Assembly (NCBI RefSeq): GCF_003850245.1
Contig: NZ_CP031015.1
Span: 682,001 to 746,000 of the forward strand
DNA length: 64,000 nt
Source of the DNA: Microbacterium sp. ABRD28
Lineage (GTDB): Bacteria; Actinomycetota; Actinomycetes; Actinomycetales; Microbacteriaceae
Direction of reading: 5' to 3'
The notes under the pieces are model-generated. The model was not told where the DNA came from. It was given only the letters and a program-made list of their open reading frames with translations, and did no database searches. A program made the position numbers and the translations under genes. Positions 40,588 to 53,865 of this stretch are shown here, piece by piece (position 1 is the first letter of the stretch; every line of letters begins with the position of its first letter).

Positions 40588-43140
40588 ATGCCCCTCTCGC
40601 TGCTCGACGCCGTCCCGACCGGTGCAGATCCGGATGCGGCGTACGAGGGGTTCGCCGCGTGGGCGGCCGATCGCGGGCTGAGCTTGTACCCCGCCCAGGA
40701 CGAGGCGGTGGTCGAACTGGTATCGGGCGCCCATGTCATCCTGTCCACGCCGACGGGGACGGGAAAGTCGCTCGTGGCCGTCGCCGCGCACGCGATCGCA
40801 CTCGCCCGCGGCGGCCGAACCTACTACACCGCGCCGATCAAGGCCCTCGTGAGCGAGAAGTTCTTCGCGCTGGTGGACATCTTCGGCGCCGAGAAGGTCG
40901 GCATGGTCACCGGGGACTCCTCGGTGAACCCCGACGCTCCGATCGTGTGCTGCACGGCCGAGATCCTGGCGAACCTCGCCCTGCGGCAGGGACCGGACGC
41001 CGCGGTGGACCAGGTCGTCATGGACGAGTTCCACTACTACGGCGATCCCGATCGGGGGTGGGCGTGGCAGGTGCCCCTGCTGCTGCTGCCGCGCGCCCAG
41101 TTCGTCCTCATGTCGGCCACGCTCGGCGACACCTCCGAGATCTCCGCCGACCTCCGCCGGCGCACCGGTCGCGAGGTCGCCGAGATCACCGGAGTCGACC
41201 GCCCGGTGCCGCTCGACTACACCTACTCGCGCTCTGCGGCGCACGAGATCGTCGAGGAGCTGCTCTCCGACCAGAAGGCGCCGATCTACATCGTGCACTT
41301 CTCGCAGGCGGCGGCCATGGAACGCGCGCAGGCACTGTCGAGCGTGCGGATCGTCTCGCGGGAACGCCGCGACGAGATCGCCGAGGCGATCGGGGGATTC
41401 CGATTCACCACCGGATTCGGCAAGACCCTCTCCCGCCTCGTCCGCGCGGGCATCGGCGTGCACCACGCCGGGATGCTGCCGCGATACCGACGACTGGTCG
41501 AGACCCTCGCCCAGCGCGGGCTGCTGCGGGTCATCTGCGGCACCGACACGCTCGGGGTCGGCATCAACGTGCCGATCCGCACGGTGGTGCTGACGGCGCT
41601 GACCAAGTACGACGGCCAGCGGATGCGTCACCTCACCGCCCGCGAATTCCACCAGATCGCGGGTCGGGCAGGTCGCGCCGGATTCGACACCGCCGGCACC
41701 GTGGTCGTGATGGCGCCCGAGCACGAGATCGAGAACGCCGCGGCCGTCGCGAAGGCCGGATCCGACCCCAAGAAGCAGCGGAAGGTCGTCCGCAAGAAGG
41801 CTCCGCAAGGGTTCGTCAACTGGGGCGAGGCGTCGTTCGAGCGACTCGTCGCCGCCGAACCCGAGCCGCTCGTCCCGCACCTGCAGCTCACCGCGGCGAT
41901 GCTCATCAACGTCATCGCCCGCGGCGGCGACGTCTTCGCGCACGTGCGCAGCCTCGTCTTCGACAACCACGAGCCGCGGCCCCGTCAGCTCGCGCTGGCC
42001 CGCCGCGCGCTGGCGATCTTCCGCACGCTCGTCGTCGCCGGCATCGTCGTGGTGGAGCGCCCGGGCGGCGCCGTTCGTCTCACGGTCGACCTGCAGCCGA
42101 ACTTCGCGCTCAATCAGCCGCTGTCCCCCTTCGCGCTTGCGGCGATCGAGGTGCTCGATCCCGGTGTCGAGCAGGGGAGGTCTGTCGAGCGGGGGGCCGA
42201 CGGCGACGACGCGGGCCGCACCGCGGGAACCGGCCACTACGCCCTCGATGTCGTGAGCGTGATCGAAGCCACCCTCGACGATCCGCGGCCGATCCTCTCC
42301 CAGCAGGAGTTCCGCGCGCGCGGCGAGGCGGTCGCGGCGATGAAACGGGACGGCGTCGAGTACGACGACCGGATGGCCGCGCTCGAGGAGATCACCTACC
42401 CCAAGCCGCTCGCCGAGCTGCTGGAGCAGACCTTCGAGGTGTTCGCTTCGAGCCAGCCGTGGGTCCGCGACTTCGCCCTGTCGCCGAAATCGGTCGTCCG
42501 CGACATGTTCGAGCGAGCCCTGTCCTTCGCCGAGTTCGTCTCCTTCTACCAGCTCGGGCGCAGCGAGGGACTCGTCCTCCGCTATCTCAGCGACGCGTAC
42601 CGTGCGATCCGTCAGACGGTTCCCGCCGAGGCCCAGACGCCCGACCTCCTCGACCTCGTCGCCTGGCTCGGGGAGCTCGTGCGTCAGGTGGACTCGAGTC
42701 TCGTCGACGAGTGGGAGGCGCTGATCAACCCGGCCGCCGACCCCGATGCGCCCGTCGTGCCGCCGGCGCCCCCGTCGATCCTCACCAATCGGCGCGCGTT
42801 CGTCGTTCTGGTGCGCAACGAGCTGTTCCGCCGCGTTCAGCTGGCCGCGCTACAGCGCGATGACGAGCTCGTCGCGCTCGACCCCGACGTCGACTGGCCC
42901 ACCTCTCTCGATGACTACTTCGACGAGCACGACGAGATCCTCACCGGCGGATCCGCCCGTTCGTCCGCGCTGGTCACGATCGACGAGACCGACGCCGCCG
43001 AGGGGCGCTGGGCGGTCGAGCAGACGATCGATGATCCGGCCGGTCACCATGACTGGCGCATCCGTGCCGAGGTCGACCTCGAGGCATCCGTCGCCGAAGG
43101 CACCGCGGTGGTGCGCGTGACCGAGGTCGTGCGCCTCTGA
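40588..43140 (+). CDS. Ski2-like DEAD/DEAH-box helicase with C-terminal DUF3516-type region
   Basis: An 850-residue helicase. Motif I is STPTGTGKSLV (about 52), motif II VVMDEFHYY, motif III LMSATLGD, motif V GTDTLGVGINVP and motif VI HQIAGRAGRAGFD. The long C-terminal half (about 420-850) matches the actinobacterial DUF3516-type extension. It is probably an RNA helicase in RNA turnover. ATG 40588 has no clear ribosome-binding site; the open frame extends to 40534 without family similarity. Confidence 0.88.
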   Translation: MPLSLLDAVPTGADPDAAYEGFAAWAADRGLSLYPAQDEAVVELVSGAHVILSTPTGTGKSLVAVAAHAIALARGGRTYYTAPIKALVSEKFFALVDIFGAEKVGMVTGDSSVNPDAPIVCCTAEILANLALRQGPDAAVDQVVMDEFHYYGDPDRGWAWQVPLLLLPRAQFVLMSATLGDTSEISADLRRRTGREVAEITGVDRPVPLDYTYSRSAAHEIVEELLSDQKAPIYIVHFSQAAAMERAQALSSVRIVSRERRDEIAEAIGGFRFTTGFGKTLSRLVRAGIGVHHAGMLPRYRRLVETLAQRGLLRVICGTDTLGVGINVPIRTVVLTALTKYDGQRMRHLTAREFHQIAGRAGRAGFDTAGTVVVMAPEHEIENAAAVAKAGSDPKKQRKVVRKKAPQGFVNWGEASFERLVAAEPEPLVPHLQLTAAMLINVIARGGDVFAHVRSLVFDNHEPRPRQLALARRALAIFRTLVVAGIVVVERPGGAVRLTVDLQPNFALNQPLSPFALAAIEVLDPGVEQGRSVERGADGDDAGRTAGTGHYALDVVSVIEATLDDPRPILSQQEFRARGEAVAAMKRDGVEYDDRMAALEEITYPKPLAELLEQTFEVFASSQPWVRDFALSPKSVVRDMFERALSFAEFVSFYQLGRSEGLVLRYLSDAYRAIRQTVPAEAQTPDLLDLVAWLGELVRQVDSSLVDEWEALINPAADPDAPVVPPAPPSILTNRRAFVVLVRNELFRRVQLAALQRDDELVALDPDVDWPTSLDDYFDEHDEILTGGSARSSALVTIDETDAAEGRWAVEQTIDDPAGHHDWRIRAEVDLEASVAEGTAVVRVTEVVRL

Positions 43141-43207
43141 CCCCTCGGGCTCACACGCGTCACCTCGAGCCCGACGATTCCGACCTTCGATCCGCTACAA
43201 CGGGAGC

Positions 43208-43744
43208 GTGCCGACCTTTCTCGCCTTCCTCCGTGCCGTCAATCTCGGCCCGAAGCGCGTCTTCCCGAAAGACGACATCCGCCGGGTCGTGGAGAGCCTC
43301 GGGTTCGAAGGCGTCGCGACCTACATCAACACCGGCAACGTCCGTTTCACCACGCCGATGCGCTCTCGCGCACGCATCGAATCGACGCTGGAGGCGGCCT
43401 TCGCCGCCGATCGTGGATTCGACGTGCCGACGATCGTCTTCACGCAGACCGAGTTCCGGTCGATCGCGGCCGATGTCGCAGAACTCGCCGCCGCGCATCC
43501 GGGCCTCGCGCGCCACTATGTCTCCCTGCTGAAGGACGAGCTGTCCTCGGCGCAGGCGGCGGCCGTCGAGGCGACCTCCGGGGATCTGGGCAGGATGGTC
43601 GTCCGCGGGCGCGCGGCCCACGCCCTGCTCGGCGACGGCTACCGGAGCGGCGAGGTCGATCCGCTCGCCGCGACGAAGCTGCTGGGCGTCGCGACCAACC
43701 GCACGCACACCGTCGTCACGGCCCTCGCCGAGCGGTGGTGTTGA
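43208..43744 (+). CDS. DUF1697 family protein
   Basis: A 178-residue protein beginning MPTFLAFLRAVNLGPKR, the DUF1697 opening (L-R-x-V-N-L-G), followed by LGFEGVATYINTGNVRF and a C-terminal ATNRTHTVVTAL. The fold is alpha/beta and the function is not established. GTG 43208 follows CGGGAGC. It lies between two helicase genes on the same strand, with gaps of 67 bp before and 34 bp after. Confidence 0.9.
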   Translation: MPTFLAFLRAVNLGPKRVFPKDDIRRVVESLGFEGVATYINTGNVRFTTPMRSRARIESTLEAAFAADRGFDVPTIVFTQTEFRSIAADVAELAAAHPGLARHYVSLLKDELSSAQAAAVEATSGDLGRMVVRGRAAHALLGDGYRSGEVDPLAATKLLGVATNRTHTVVTALAERWC

Positions 43745-43778
43745 CAGACCGAAGCCGGTGTCGGCGTCACCGCGTAGC

Positions 43779-45770
<1,992 letters not shown>

Positions 45771-45791
45771 ACCCGCGTCCTCTAGGCTCCT

Positions 45792-45836
45792 GTGAGGGGC
45801 GATGAGGCCCCTCACGGCATCGGGCGATGAGGCCCG
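45792..45836 (+). promoter_or_regulatory. Twin hairpins with identical loops before formate-THF ligase gene
   Basis: GTGAGGGG (45792-45799) pairs with CCCCTCAC (45808-45815), and CGGGC (45821-45825) pairs with GCCCG (45832-45836). The twelve bases GCGATGAGGCCC occur in both, at 45799 and 45824. The second stem ends at the ribosome-binding stretch GGGAGG (45836-45841), 12 bases before ATG 45854. Confidence 0.55.
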
Positions 45837-45853
45837 GGAGGTCTGGCCCCGCA

Positions 45854-47521
45854 ATGAGCAACATCGACATCGCCCAGGCGGCGCAGCTCGAACCCATCGG
45901 GGTGATCGCCGACAGGCTCGGCATCCCCGCCGAGGCCCTCGAACCCTACGGGCGGCACAAGGCCAAGGTGTCGCTGGAGTTCGCCCGCAGCATCCGGGAT
46001 CGCCCGCGCGGCCACCTCGTCCTGGTGACCGCGGTCTCCCCGACGCCGGCGGGCGAGGGGAAGACCACGACGACGGTCGGCCTCGGCGACGCGCTGAACC
46101 GGGTCGGGGCGCGTGCCGCCATCTGCCTGCGCGAGCCGGCGCTCGGTCCGGTGTTCGGGATGAAGGGCGGCGCGGCCGGGGGCGGGTACGCGCAGGTGGT
46201 GCCGATGGAAGACATCAACCTGCACTTCACCGGCGACTTCGCCGCGAACGGTGTGGCGACGAACCTCCTCGCGGCCCTCATCGACAACCACATCCATCAC
46301 GGCAACGCCCTCGGCATCGACGTCCGCCGGGTCACGTGGCGGCGGGTGCTCGATGTGAACGACCGCGCCCTGCGCGACGTGGTCGCGGGCCTCGGCGGCC
46401 CGGGCAACGGCTATCCGCGTGAGAGCGGGTTCGACATCGTCGTGGCGAGCGAGGTGATGGCCATTTTCTGCCTCGCCACCGACCTCGCCGACCTGAAGGC
46501 GCGGCTGGGCGAGATCGTGATCGGCCACACGCGCGAGCGGCAGCCGGTGCGCGCCCGTGACCTCGACGCGCACGGTGCCATGGCGGCGCTGCTGCGCGAT
46601 GCGCTGGCGCCCAACCTCGTCCAGACGCTCGAGCACACCCCGGCGTTCGTCCACGGTGGTCCGTTCGCGAACATCGCGCACGGCTGCAACTCGTACCTCG
46701 CGACCGACACGGCGCTGCACCTGGCCGACTACGTCGTGACCGAGGCGGGATTCGGATCCGACCTCGGCGCCGAGAAGTTCGTCGACATCCTCTGCCGCTC
46801 CACGGGGCTGCGTCCCTCGGCTGCCGTCATCGTCGCCACGGTGCGGGCGATGAAGTACCACGGCGGTGTCGAGGTCGCAGACCTCGCCACGGAAGATGTC
46901 GCGGCGCTCCGCCGCGGCGCGGTCAACCCGCGGCGCCACATCGAGATCGTGCACGGTGTGCTCGGTCTTCCCGTGGTCGTGGCGATCAACCACCGGGCCG
47001 AAGACACCGATGCCGAGGTCGCCGCGCTCCAGGAGGAGGCGGCAGCCGCCGGGGTCACCGCCGTCGTCGCCCGGCACTTCGCCGAGGGCGGTCGAGGCGC
47101 AGAGGAGCTCGCCCGCGAGGTCGTGCGCCTTTGCGAAGAACCGTCGGAGCCGGCGCTCACCTATCCCGATGACGCGACCCTGTGGGACAAGATGCGGGCC
47201 ATCGCCACGCGCATCTACGGCGCATCCGATGTCACCGCCTCCAGCGCCGTGCGCGCGCAGATCCGTCGCCTCCAGGAGGAGGGGTACGGCGGGTATCCCG
47301 TCTGTGTGGCCAAGACGCAGTACTCGTTCTCGACCGACCCGCGCCTGCGCGGGGCGCCGACCGGTCACGTCGTCGACATCCGCGAGGTGCGCCTGGCCGC
47401 CGGCGCCCGCTTCGTCGTGATGATCTGCGGCGACATCATGACGATGCCGGGCCTGCCCGCCGTGCCCGCCGCGAACACCATCGACGTCACCGACGACGGG
47501 CGGATCGTCGGGCTCTTCTGA
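45854..47521 (+). CDS. fhs: Formate-tetrahydrofolate ligase
   Basis: A 555-residue enzyme that makes 10-formyl-THF from formate, THF and ATP, supplying one-carbon units for purines and other products. The P-loop [13 protein letters not shown] (Lys70), [24 protein letters not shown] and the C-terminal [12 protein letters not shown] are family hallmarks. ATG 45854 ([12 protein letters not shown]) is preferred over ATG 45827, which falls inside the second leader hairpin. Function fits the purine genes elsewhere in the window. Confidence 0.95.
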   Translation: MSNIDIAQAAQLEPIGVIADRLGIPAEALEPYGRHKAKVSLEFARSIRDRPRGHLVLVTAVSPTPAGEGKTTTTVGLGDALNRVGARAAICLREPALGPVFGMKGGAAGGGYAQVVPMEDINLHFTGDFAANGVATNLLAALIDNHIHHGNALGIDVRRVTWRRVLDVNDRALRDVVAGLGGPGNGYPRESGFDIVVASEVMAIFCLATDLADLKARLGEIVIGHTRERQPVRARDLDAHGAMAALLRDALAPNLVQTLEHTPAFVHGGPFANIAHGCNSYLATDTALHLADYVVTEAGFGSDLGAEKFVDILCRSTGLRPSAAVIVATVRAMKYHGGVEVADLATEDVAALRRGAVNPRRHIEIVHGVLGLPVVVAINHRAEDTDAEVAALQEEAAAAGVTAVVARHFAEGGRGAEELAREVVRLCEEPSEPALTYPDDATLWDKMRAIATRIYGASDVTASSAVRAQIRRLQEEGYGGYPVCVAKTQYSFSTDPRLRGAPTGHVVDIREVRLAAGARFVVMICGDIMTMPGLPAVPAANTIDVTDDGRIVGLF

Positions 47522-47529
47522 CCTCGCCC

Positions 47530-47572
47530 CCGGGATCCCCTGCGGGGCGCCCGCCGGGGTCCCCTGCGGGGC
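47530..47572. repeat. Direct repeat of a small palindrome after fhs
   Basis: CCGGGATCCCCTGCGGGGC (47530-47548) recurs with one change at 47554-47572, a 24-bp period. Each copy holds the hairpin CCCC-TGC-GGGG. It may attenuate read-through from fhs; no T-run follows. Confidence 0.5.
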
Positions 47573-47620
47573 CGGATGTCGCTTGGGCACAACCGCCCCC
47601 GGCGACGTGGCCGGGCACCC

Positions 47621-47676
47621 TTGTGCCTAAAGCACAACGCACTTGGTAGCACGTTGTGGGACACCTACGGTTTAGG
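47621..47676. promoter_or_regulatory. Cluster of dyads upstream of acyl-CoA oxidase gene
   Basis: TTGTGC-CTAAA-GCACAA (47621-47637) is a perfect dyad. CACAACG (47633-47639) also pairs with CGTTGTG (47652-47658), and CCTAAA (47626-47631) with TTTAGG (47671-47676). The overlapping sites, 35-90 bp before the start, look like a repressor-binding region, possibly fatty-acid responsive. Confidence 0.5.
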
Positions 47677-47710
47677 TGACTTCCTTCGACTCCTTCTGGA
47701 GAGGTGAGAA

Positions 47711-49834
47711 ATGGCCGACGCCGCCGTTCGTCCTGAAACCCCCGCATCCGACTCCCGCACGCCCGCCGGCGGAGCGCCGACCGCCGCCCACACGGCGGCC
47801 GAGGCATCCGAGGCCCGCATCGACATCGATGCCGTCACGAACCTGCTGCTCGGCACGTGGGCCGACACCCGCCGCGAGGCGCGCGAGCTGATCAAGGACT
47901 CCGCGTTCTGGCAGGTCAACGACCTGACGGTCGCCGAGCACCGTGAGCGCACCCTCACGCAGCTGCACCTCCTCGCCGACAACGGCGGCGGGCGCCGCGC
48001 GTTCCCCGCCGAGTACGGCGGTGGCGACGACAACGGCGCCAACCTCGCCGGTTTCGAGGAGCTCGTGCTCGCCGACCCGAGCCTTCAGATCAAGTCGGGT
48101 GTGCAGTGGGGGCTCTTCGCCTCGGCGATCTACCAGCTGGGCACCAAGAAGCACTGGGACAGGTGGCTCCGCCCTGTCATGTCGATGGAGCTCCCCGGGG
48201 CGTTCGCCATGACCGAGACCGGGCACGGGTCCGACGTCGCCGCCATCGGCACCACCGCGACCTACGACCCCGACACCGAGGAGTTCGTCATCCACACGCC
48301 GTTCCGTGCGGCCTGGAAGGACTACCTCGGCAACGCGGCCCTGCACGGCAAGGCCGCGACGGTCTTCGCGCAGCTGATCACCGGCGGCGTCAACTACGGC
48401 GTGCACTGCTTCTTCGTGCCGATCCGCGATGACGAGGGCGCCTTCCTCCCCGGCATCGGCGGCGAGGACGACGGACCCAAGGGCGGCCTGAACGGCATCG
48501 ACAACGGCCGCCTGCACTTCGACCAGGTGCGCGTCCCGCGTGAGAACCTTCTCAACCGCTACGGCGACGTCGCGCCCGACGGCTCGTACTCGAGCCCCAT
48601 CGACAGCCCCGGGCGTCGCTTCTTCACGATGCTCGGCGCCCTCGTGCAGGGACGCGTCTCTCTCGACGGGGCCGTCACGACGGCATCCGCTCTGGCTCTC
48701 TACATCGCCGTCACCTACGGCAACCAGCGCCGTCAGTTCGACTCGGGAGCCGGCAGCGACGAGGTCATGCTGCTCGACTACGGCAAGCACCAGCGGCGGC
48801 TGCTGCCGCTCGTCGCCCAGAACTACGCCCAGTTCTTCGCCCACGACGAACTGCTGCGCAAGTTCGACGGGGTCTTCTCGGGCCGCGCCGACACCCCTGA
48901 GGAGCGCGAGGACCTCGAGACCCTCGCCGCGGCGCTGAAGCCGCTGTCGACCTGGAACGCGCTGAACACGATCCAGGAGAGCCGCGAGGCGTGCGGCGGT
49001 CAGGGATTCCTGGCCGAGAACCGGATGACGGGGCTGCGCCACGACCTCGACGTGTACGTCACCTTCGAGGGTGACAACAACGTGCTCCTCCAGCTGGTCG
49101 GCAAGCGCCTGCTCTCGGACTACGCCAAGCAGTTCAAGGGCAAGGATGCCGCGGCGCTCGCCCGGTTCGCGGCAGCCCAGACGGCGGGCAAGGTGTTCCA
49201 CGGTGCGGGGCTACGCCAGCTCGGGCAGGCCGTCGCCGACTTCGGCTCCACCGCCCGCTCGGTGGAACTCGGACTCCGCGCCGAGCAGCAGCACGAGATC
49301 CTGTCGGGACGCGTCGAGCAGATGGTCGCCGATCTCGCCGCGGCGCTCCGCCCCGCCTCCAAGCTCGACAAGGCCGAGGCGGCGGCGCTGTTCAATCGTC
49401 ACCAGGCCGAGCTCATCGAGGCGGCCCGCGCGCACGGCGAGCTGCTGCAGTGGGAGGCCTTCTCCGACGGGGTCAAGGCCGTGACCGACCCCGGCACCCG
49501 CCAGGTGCTCACCTGGCTGCGCGATCTGTTCGGTCTTCACCTCATCGAGAAGAATCTCGCGTGGTACCTCATCAACGGGCGTCTCTCGACCCAGCGCGCC
49601 GCCGCGGTGTCGCGCTACATCGACCGGCTCTGCGCGCGGCTGCGGCCCCACGCCCAGGATCTCGTCGACGCCTACGGGTTCGCGCCCGAGCATGTGCGCG
49701 CCCCCATCGCCTCGGGTGAGGAGCGCGTGCGCCAGGAGGAGGCCCGGGAGTACTACCGCGCCCGAGCCGCCGCCGGCAACGAGCCGATCTCGGAGAAGTC
49801 GCTGCAGAAGGGCAAGACGCTGCAGAAGAAGTAG
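47711..49834 (+). CDS. Acyl-CoA dehydrogenase/oxidase family protein (ACOX-like)
   Basis: A 707-residue flavoenzyme, much longer than the 29044 dehydrogenase, matching the acyl-CoA oxidase layout. An Ala/Thr-rich head (1-35) is followed by AMTETGHGSDVAAIGT (FAD and substrate contacts) and CGGQGFLAENRM, then VTFEGDNNVLLQLVGKRLL with the expected catalytic Glu in TFEGDN, and an additional helical C-terminal domain. It acts in beta-oxidation of long acyl chains. ATG 47711 follows GGAGAGGTGAGAA. A dyad cluster lies upstream. Confidence 0.9.
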   Translation: MADAAVRPETPASDSRTPAGGAPTAAHTAAEASEARIDIDAVTNLLLGTWADTRREARELIKDSAFWQVNDLTVAEHRERTLTQLHLLADNGGGRRAFPAEYGGGDDNGANLAGFEELVLADPSLQIKSGVQWGLFASAIYQLGTKKHWDRWLRPVMSMELPGAFAMTETGHGSDVAAIGTTATYDPDTEEFVIHTPFRAAWKDYLGNAALHGKAATVFAQLITGGVNYGVHCFFVPIRDDEGAFLPGIGGEDDGPKGGLNGIDNGRLHFDQVRVPRENLLNRYGDVAPDGSYSSPIDSPGRRFFTMLGALVQGRVSLDGAVTTASALALYIAVTYGNQRRQFDSGAGSDEVMLLDYGKHQRRLLPLVAQNYAQFFAHDELLRKFDGVFSGRADTPEEREDLETLAAALKPLSTWNALNTIQESREACGGQGFLAENRMTGLRHDLDVYVTFEGDNNVLLQLVGKRLLSDYAKQFKGKDAAALARFAAAQTAGKVFHGAGLRQLGQAVADFGSTARSVELGLRAEQQHEILSGRVEQMVADLAAALRPASKLDKAEAAALFNRHQAELIEAARAHGELLQWEAFSDGVKAVTDPGTRQVLTWLRDLFGLHLIEKNLAWYLINGRLSTQRAAAVSRYIDRLCARLRPHAQDLVDAYGFAPEHVRAPIASGEERVRQEEAREYYRARAAAGNEPISEKSLQKGKTLQKK

Positions 49835-49873
49835 CGCGCGGCCGGTGTCGCCGGTGCGGGGCATACTGACCGC

Positions 49874-50461
49874 ATGAGTGTGGTCACGGGGCCCGACGGA
49901 CGCGATCGCTGCGGGTGGGTCGGCGACGACCCCGAGTATCGGCGCTACCACGACGAGGAATGGGGCCGACCGCTGCACGGCGACCGGCCGCTCTTCGAGA
50001 AGATGAGCCTCGAGGGCTTTCAGGCCGGACTCTCGTGGATCACGATCCTCCGCAAGCGCCCGGCATTCCGCGACGCCTTCGACGGATTCGACCCCATCGT
50101 CGTCGCCGGGTTCGGCGACGACGATGTCGAGCGGCTGATGGGCGATGCGGGGATCATCCGCAATCGCGCGAAGATCCTCGCCACGATCGGCAACGCCCGG
50201 ATCGTCGCCGAGATGCCCGACGGCGCGCTCGATGCCCTGATGTGGGCGTACGCTCCGGATGCCGCGGGCCGGCCGCGCCCGCGGTCGTTCGCCGATCTGC
50301 CGGCGACCACCCGCGAGTCGGATGCGCTCAGCCGCGACCTCAAGAAGCGCGGCTTCCGCTTCGTCGGCTCGACGACGATGTACGCGCTGATGCAGTCGTC
50401 GGGCATGGTCGACGATCACCTCGAGGGATGCTGGCGCGCGGCGGAATCACCGCCCGTGTGA
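49874..50461 (+). CDS. tag: DNA-3-methyladenine glycosylase I
   Basis: A 195-residue base-excision enzyme that removes 3-methyladenine from alkylated DNA. It begins with RCGWVGDDPEYRRYHDEEWG, followed by LFEKMSLEGFQAGLSW and FVGSTTMYALMQSSGMVDDH, all Tag signatures including the N-terminal Cys and C-terminal His of the zinc site. The gene ends 76 bp before the uvrA-like gene, so two DNA-repair genes are adjacent. Confidence 0.94.
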   Translation: MSVVTGPDGRDRCGWVGDDPEYRRYHDEEWGRPLHGDRPLFEKMSLEGFQAGLSWITILRKRPAFRDAFDGFDPIVVAGFGDDDVERLMGDAGIIRNRAKILATIGNARIVAEMPDGALDALMWAYAPDAAGRPRPRSFADLPATTRESDALSRDLKKRGFRFVGSTTMYALMQSSGMVDDHLEGCWRAAESPPV

Positions 50462-50469
50462 CACCCACT

Positions 50470-50488
50470 GCGGACACCCCCTGTCCGC
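50470..50488 (+). terminator. Hairpin after tag gene
   Basis: GCGGACA (50470-50476) pairs perfectly with TGTCCGC (50482-50488) around five C's, eight bases after the tag stop. No T-run follows, so termination is uncertain. Confidence 0.4.
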
Positions 50489-50537
50489 GGTCCTTGGCAC
50501 GCTGTATCGTCTAGGCGCCTCGACAGACGGGAAACGC

Positions 50538-52811
<2,274 letters not shown>

Positions 52812-52815
52812 CCGC

Positions 52816-53185
52816 CGGGTCCCGCGGGGGCGCCGCGCTTACGCGCCTCGCGCGACCCGTCAGAAAGTGCGGCTGGGGATGCGGCGTGGCAGCGTTTTCT
52901 GGCGGGTCGGCGTGGGTGCGGGGTGCGGCGGGTCGCGCGAGGGCGCCGCGCTTACGCGCCTCCCGCGACCGGGCAGAAAGTGCGGCTGGGGATGCGGCGT
53001 GGCAGCGTTTTTTGGCGGGTCGGGGTGGGTGCGGGGTGGGGTGCGGGTCGCGCGGGGGCGCCGCTCTCACGCGCCTCCCGCGACCGGGCAGAAAGTGTGG
53101 CTGGGGATGGGGCGTGGCAGCGTTTTTTGGCGGGTCGGGGTGGGTGCGGGGTGGGGCGGGTTGCGCGCGAGGGCGCCGCGCCGCG
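52816..53185. repeat. 3.3-copy tandem repeat, unit about 114 bp
   Basis: Units start at 52816, 52929 and 53044 with a truncated fourth at 53157 (periods 113, 115, 113 bp). Each full unit contains GGGCGCC near its start, CAGAAAGTG (52861, 52974, 53089), GGCTGGGGAT and GGCAGCGTTTT with four to six T's. The array fills nearly all of the 385-bp gap 52812-53196. Open frames through it are simple by-products of the repeat. The conserved T-run could mark small-RNA ends, but no promoter is seen. Confidence 0.85.
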
Positions 53186-53196
53186 CAGCCCGCGTC

Positions 53197-53754
53197 TCAG
53201 CCGAGCTGCGAGTGCTCGCCGAGGCGGTGCCAGCTGCGGTTGTGGTAGACCAGCGCGTCGGCGGGCTCGCCCGGTTCGACATCGCGGGTGATCTGGTGCT
53301 GCAGCGCCTGCGCGGCGATGACGGTCGAGGCGCCGGCATCCATCCGATTGATGATCGCGCAGCGCAGCCACGCCCGCGCACCGGGGAAGACCGGCTCGCC
53401 CGTGGGAAGCCGCGCCCACAGCGACGTGTCGGCGAAGCGGTCGATGCCACTGGTGGCAGCGAGCTTGGCGAGCTCGAGGTCGTGCGCGTCGAGCAGGTGC
53501 ACGACCACCGTGTCGGCGGCGGCGATCGTGGGGGCAGCCGACGAGATGGCCGAGAGCGAGAAGATCAGCAGCGGCGGCTCCGCGCTCACGGACGACACCG
53601 AGGTCGCCGTCAGCGCGACAGGTCCGTCGCCGGCGTCGGCGGTGATGACGGCCACGCCGCCGGGGTGTCCGCGGAAGACGGTCTTGAACTCCTCAGCGCT
53701 GAGCGAGGCGGTCGGGAACGACGCGGGATGGGTGCCGGCGGCGGAACGAGTCAT
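53197..53754 (-). CDS. Flavin reductase-like FMN-binding protein
   Basis: A 185-residue split-barrel flavin protein. It has EEFKTVFRGHPGGVAVITAD, VALTATSVSSVSAEPPLL (the FMN-binding T-A-T-S-x-x-S-V-S box) and a C-terminal Tyr-His-Asn-Arg-Ser-Trp segment. It would reduce or bind flavin for a partner oxygenase. ATG 53754 is a provisional start; ATG 53793 would add 13 residues. The 3' end abuts the tandem repeat. Confidence 0.88.
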   Translation of the reverse strand: MTRSAAGTHPASFPTASLSAEEFKTVFRGHPGGVAVITADAGDGPVALTATSVSSVSAEPPLLIFSLSAISSAAPTIAAADTVVVHLLDAHDLELAKLAATSGIDRFADTSLWARLPTGEPVFPGARAWLRCAIINRMDAGASTVIAAQALQHQITRDVEPGEPADALVYHNRSWHRLGEHSQLG

Positions 53755-53865
53755 GGGCGGCAGGCTAGCCCGCGACAGATCGTTCGCCGTCATCGCGTTT
53801 CGTGATGTTTCAGAGCTGGCCACGACAGAGGAAACCACGCGGGCTCCCGAACGATTCCCCACGGC

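Noticed and set aside
40566..42863. A 765-codon plus-strand frame overlapping the Ski2-like helicase
   Set aside because: It is a shifted frame of the helicase, which itself has all helicase motifs; the alternative product is only Arg/Ala/Pro-rich.
45771..45853. Known THF riboswitch before fhs
   Set aside because: The leader consists of two simple hairpins without the long pseudoknotted core of described THF riboswitches. It is kept only as an unassigned element.
52886..53291. Coding genes through the tandem-repeat region
   Set aside because: Several overlapping frames exist on both strands but simply translate the 114-bp repeat. There is no ribosome-binding site and no family similarity.
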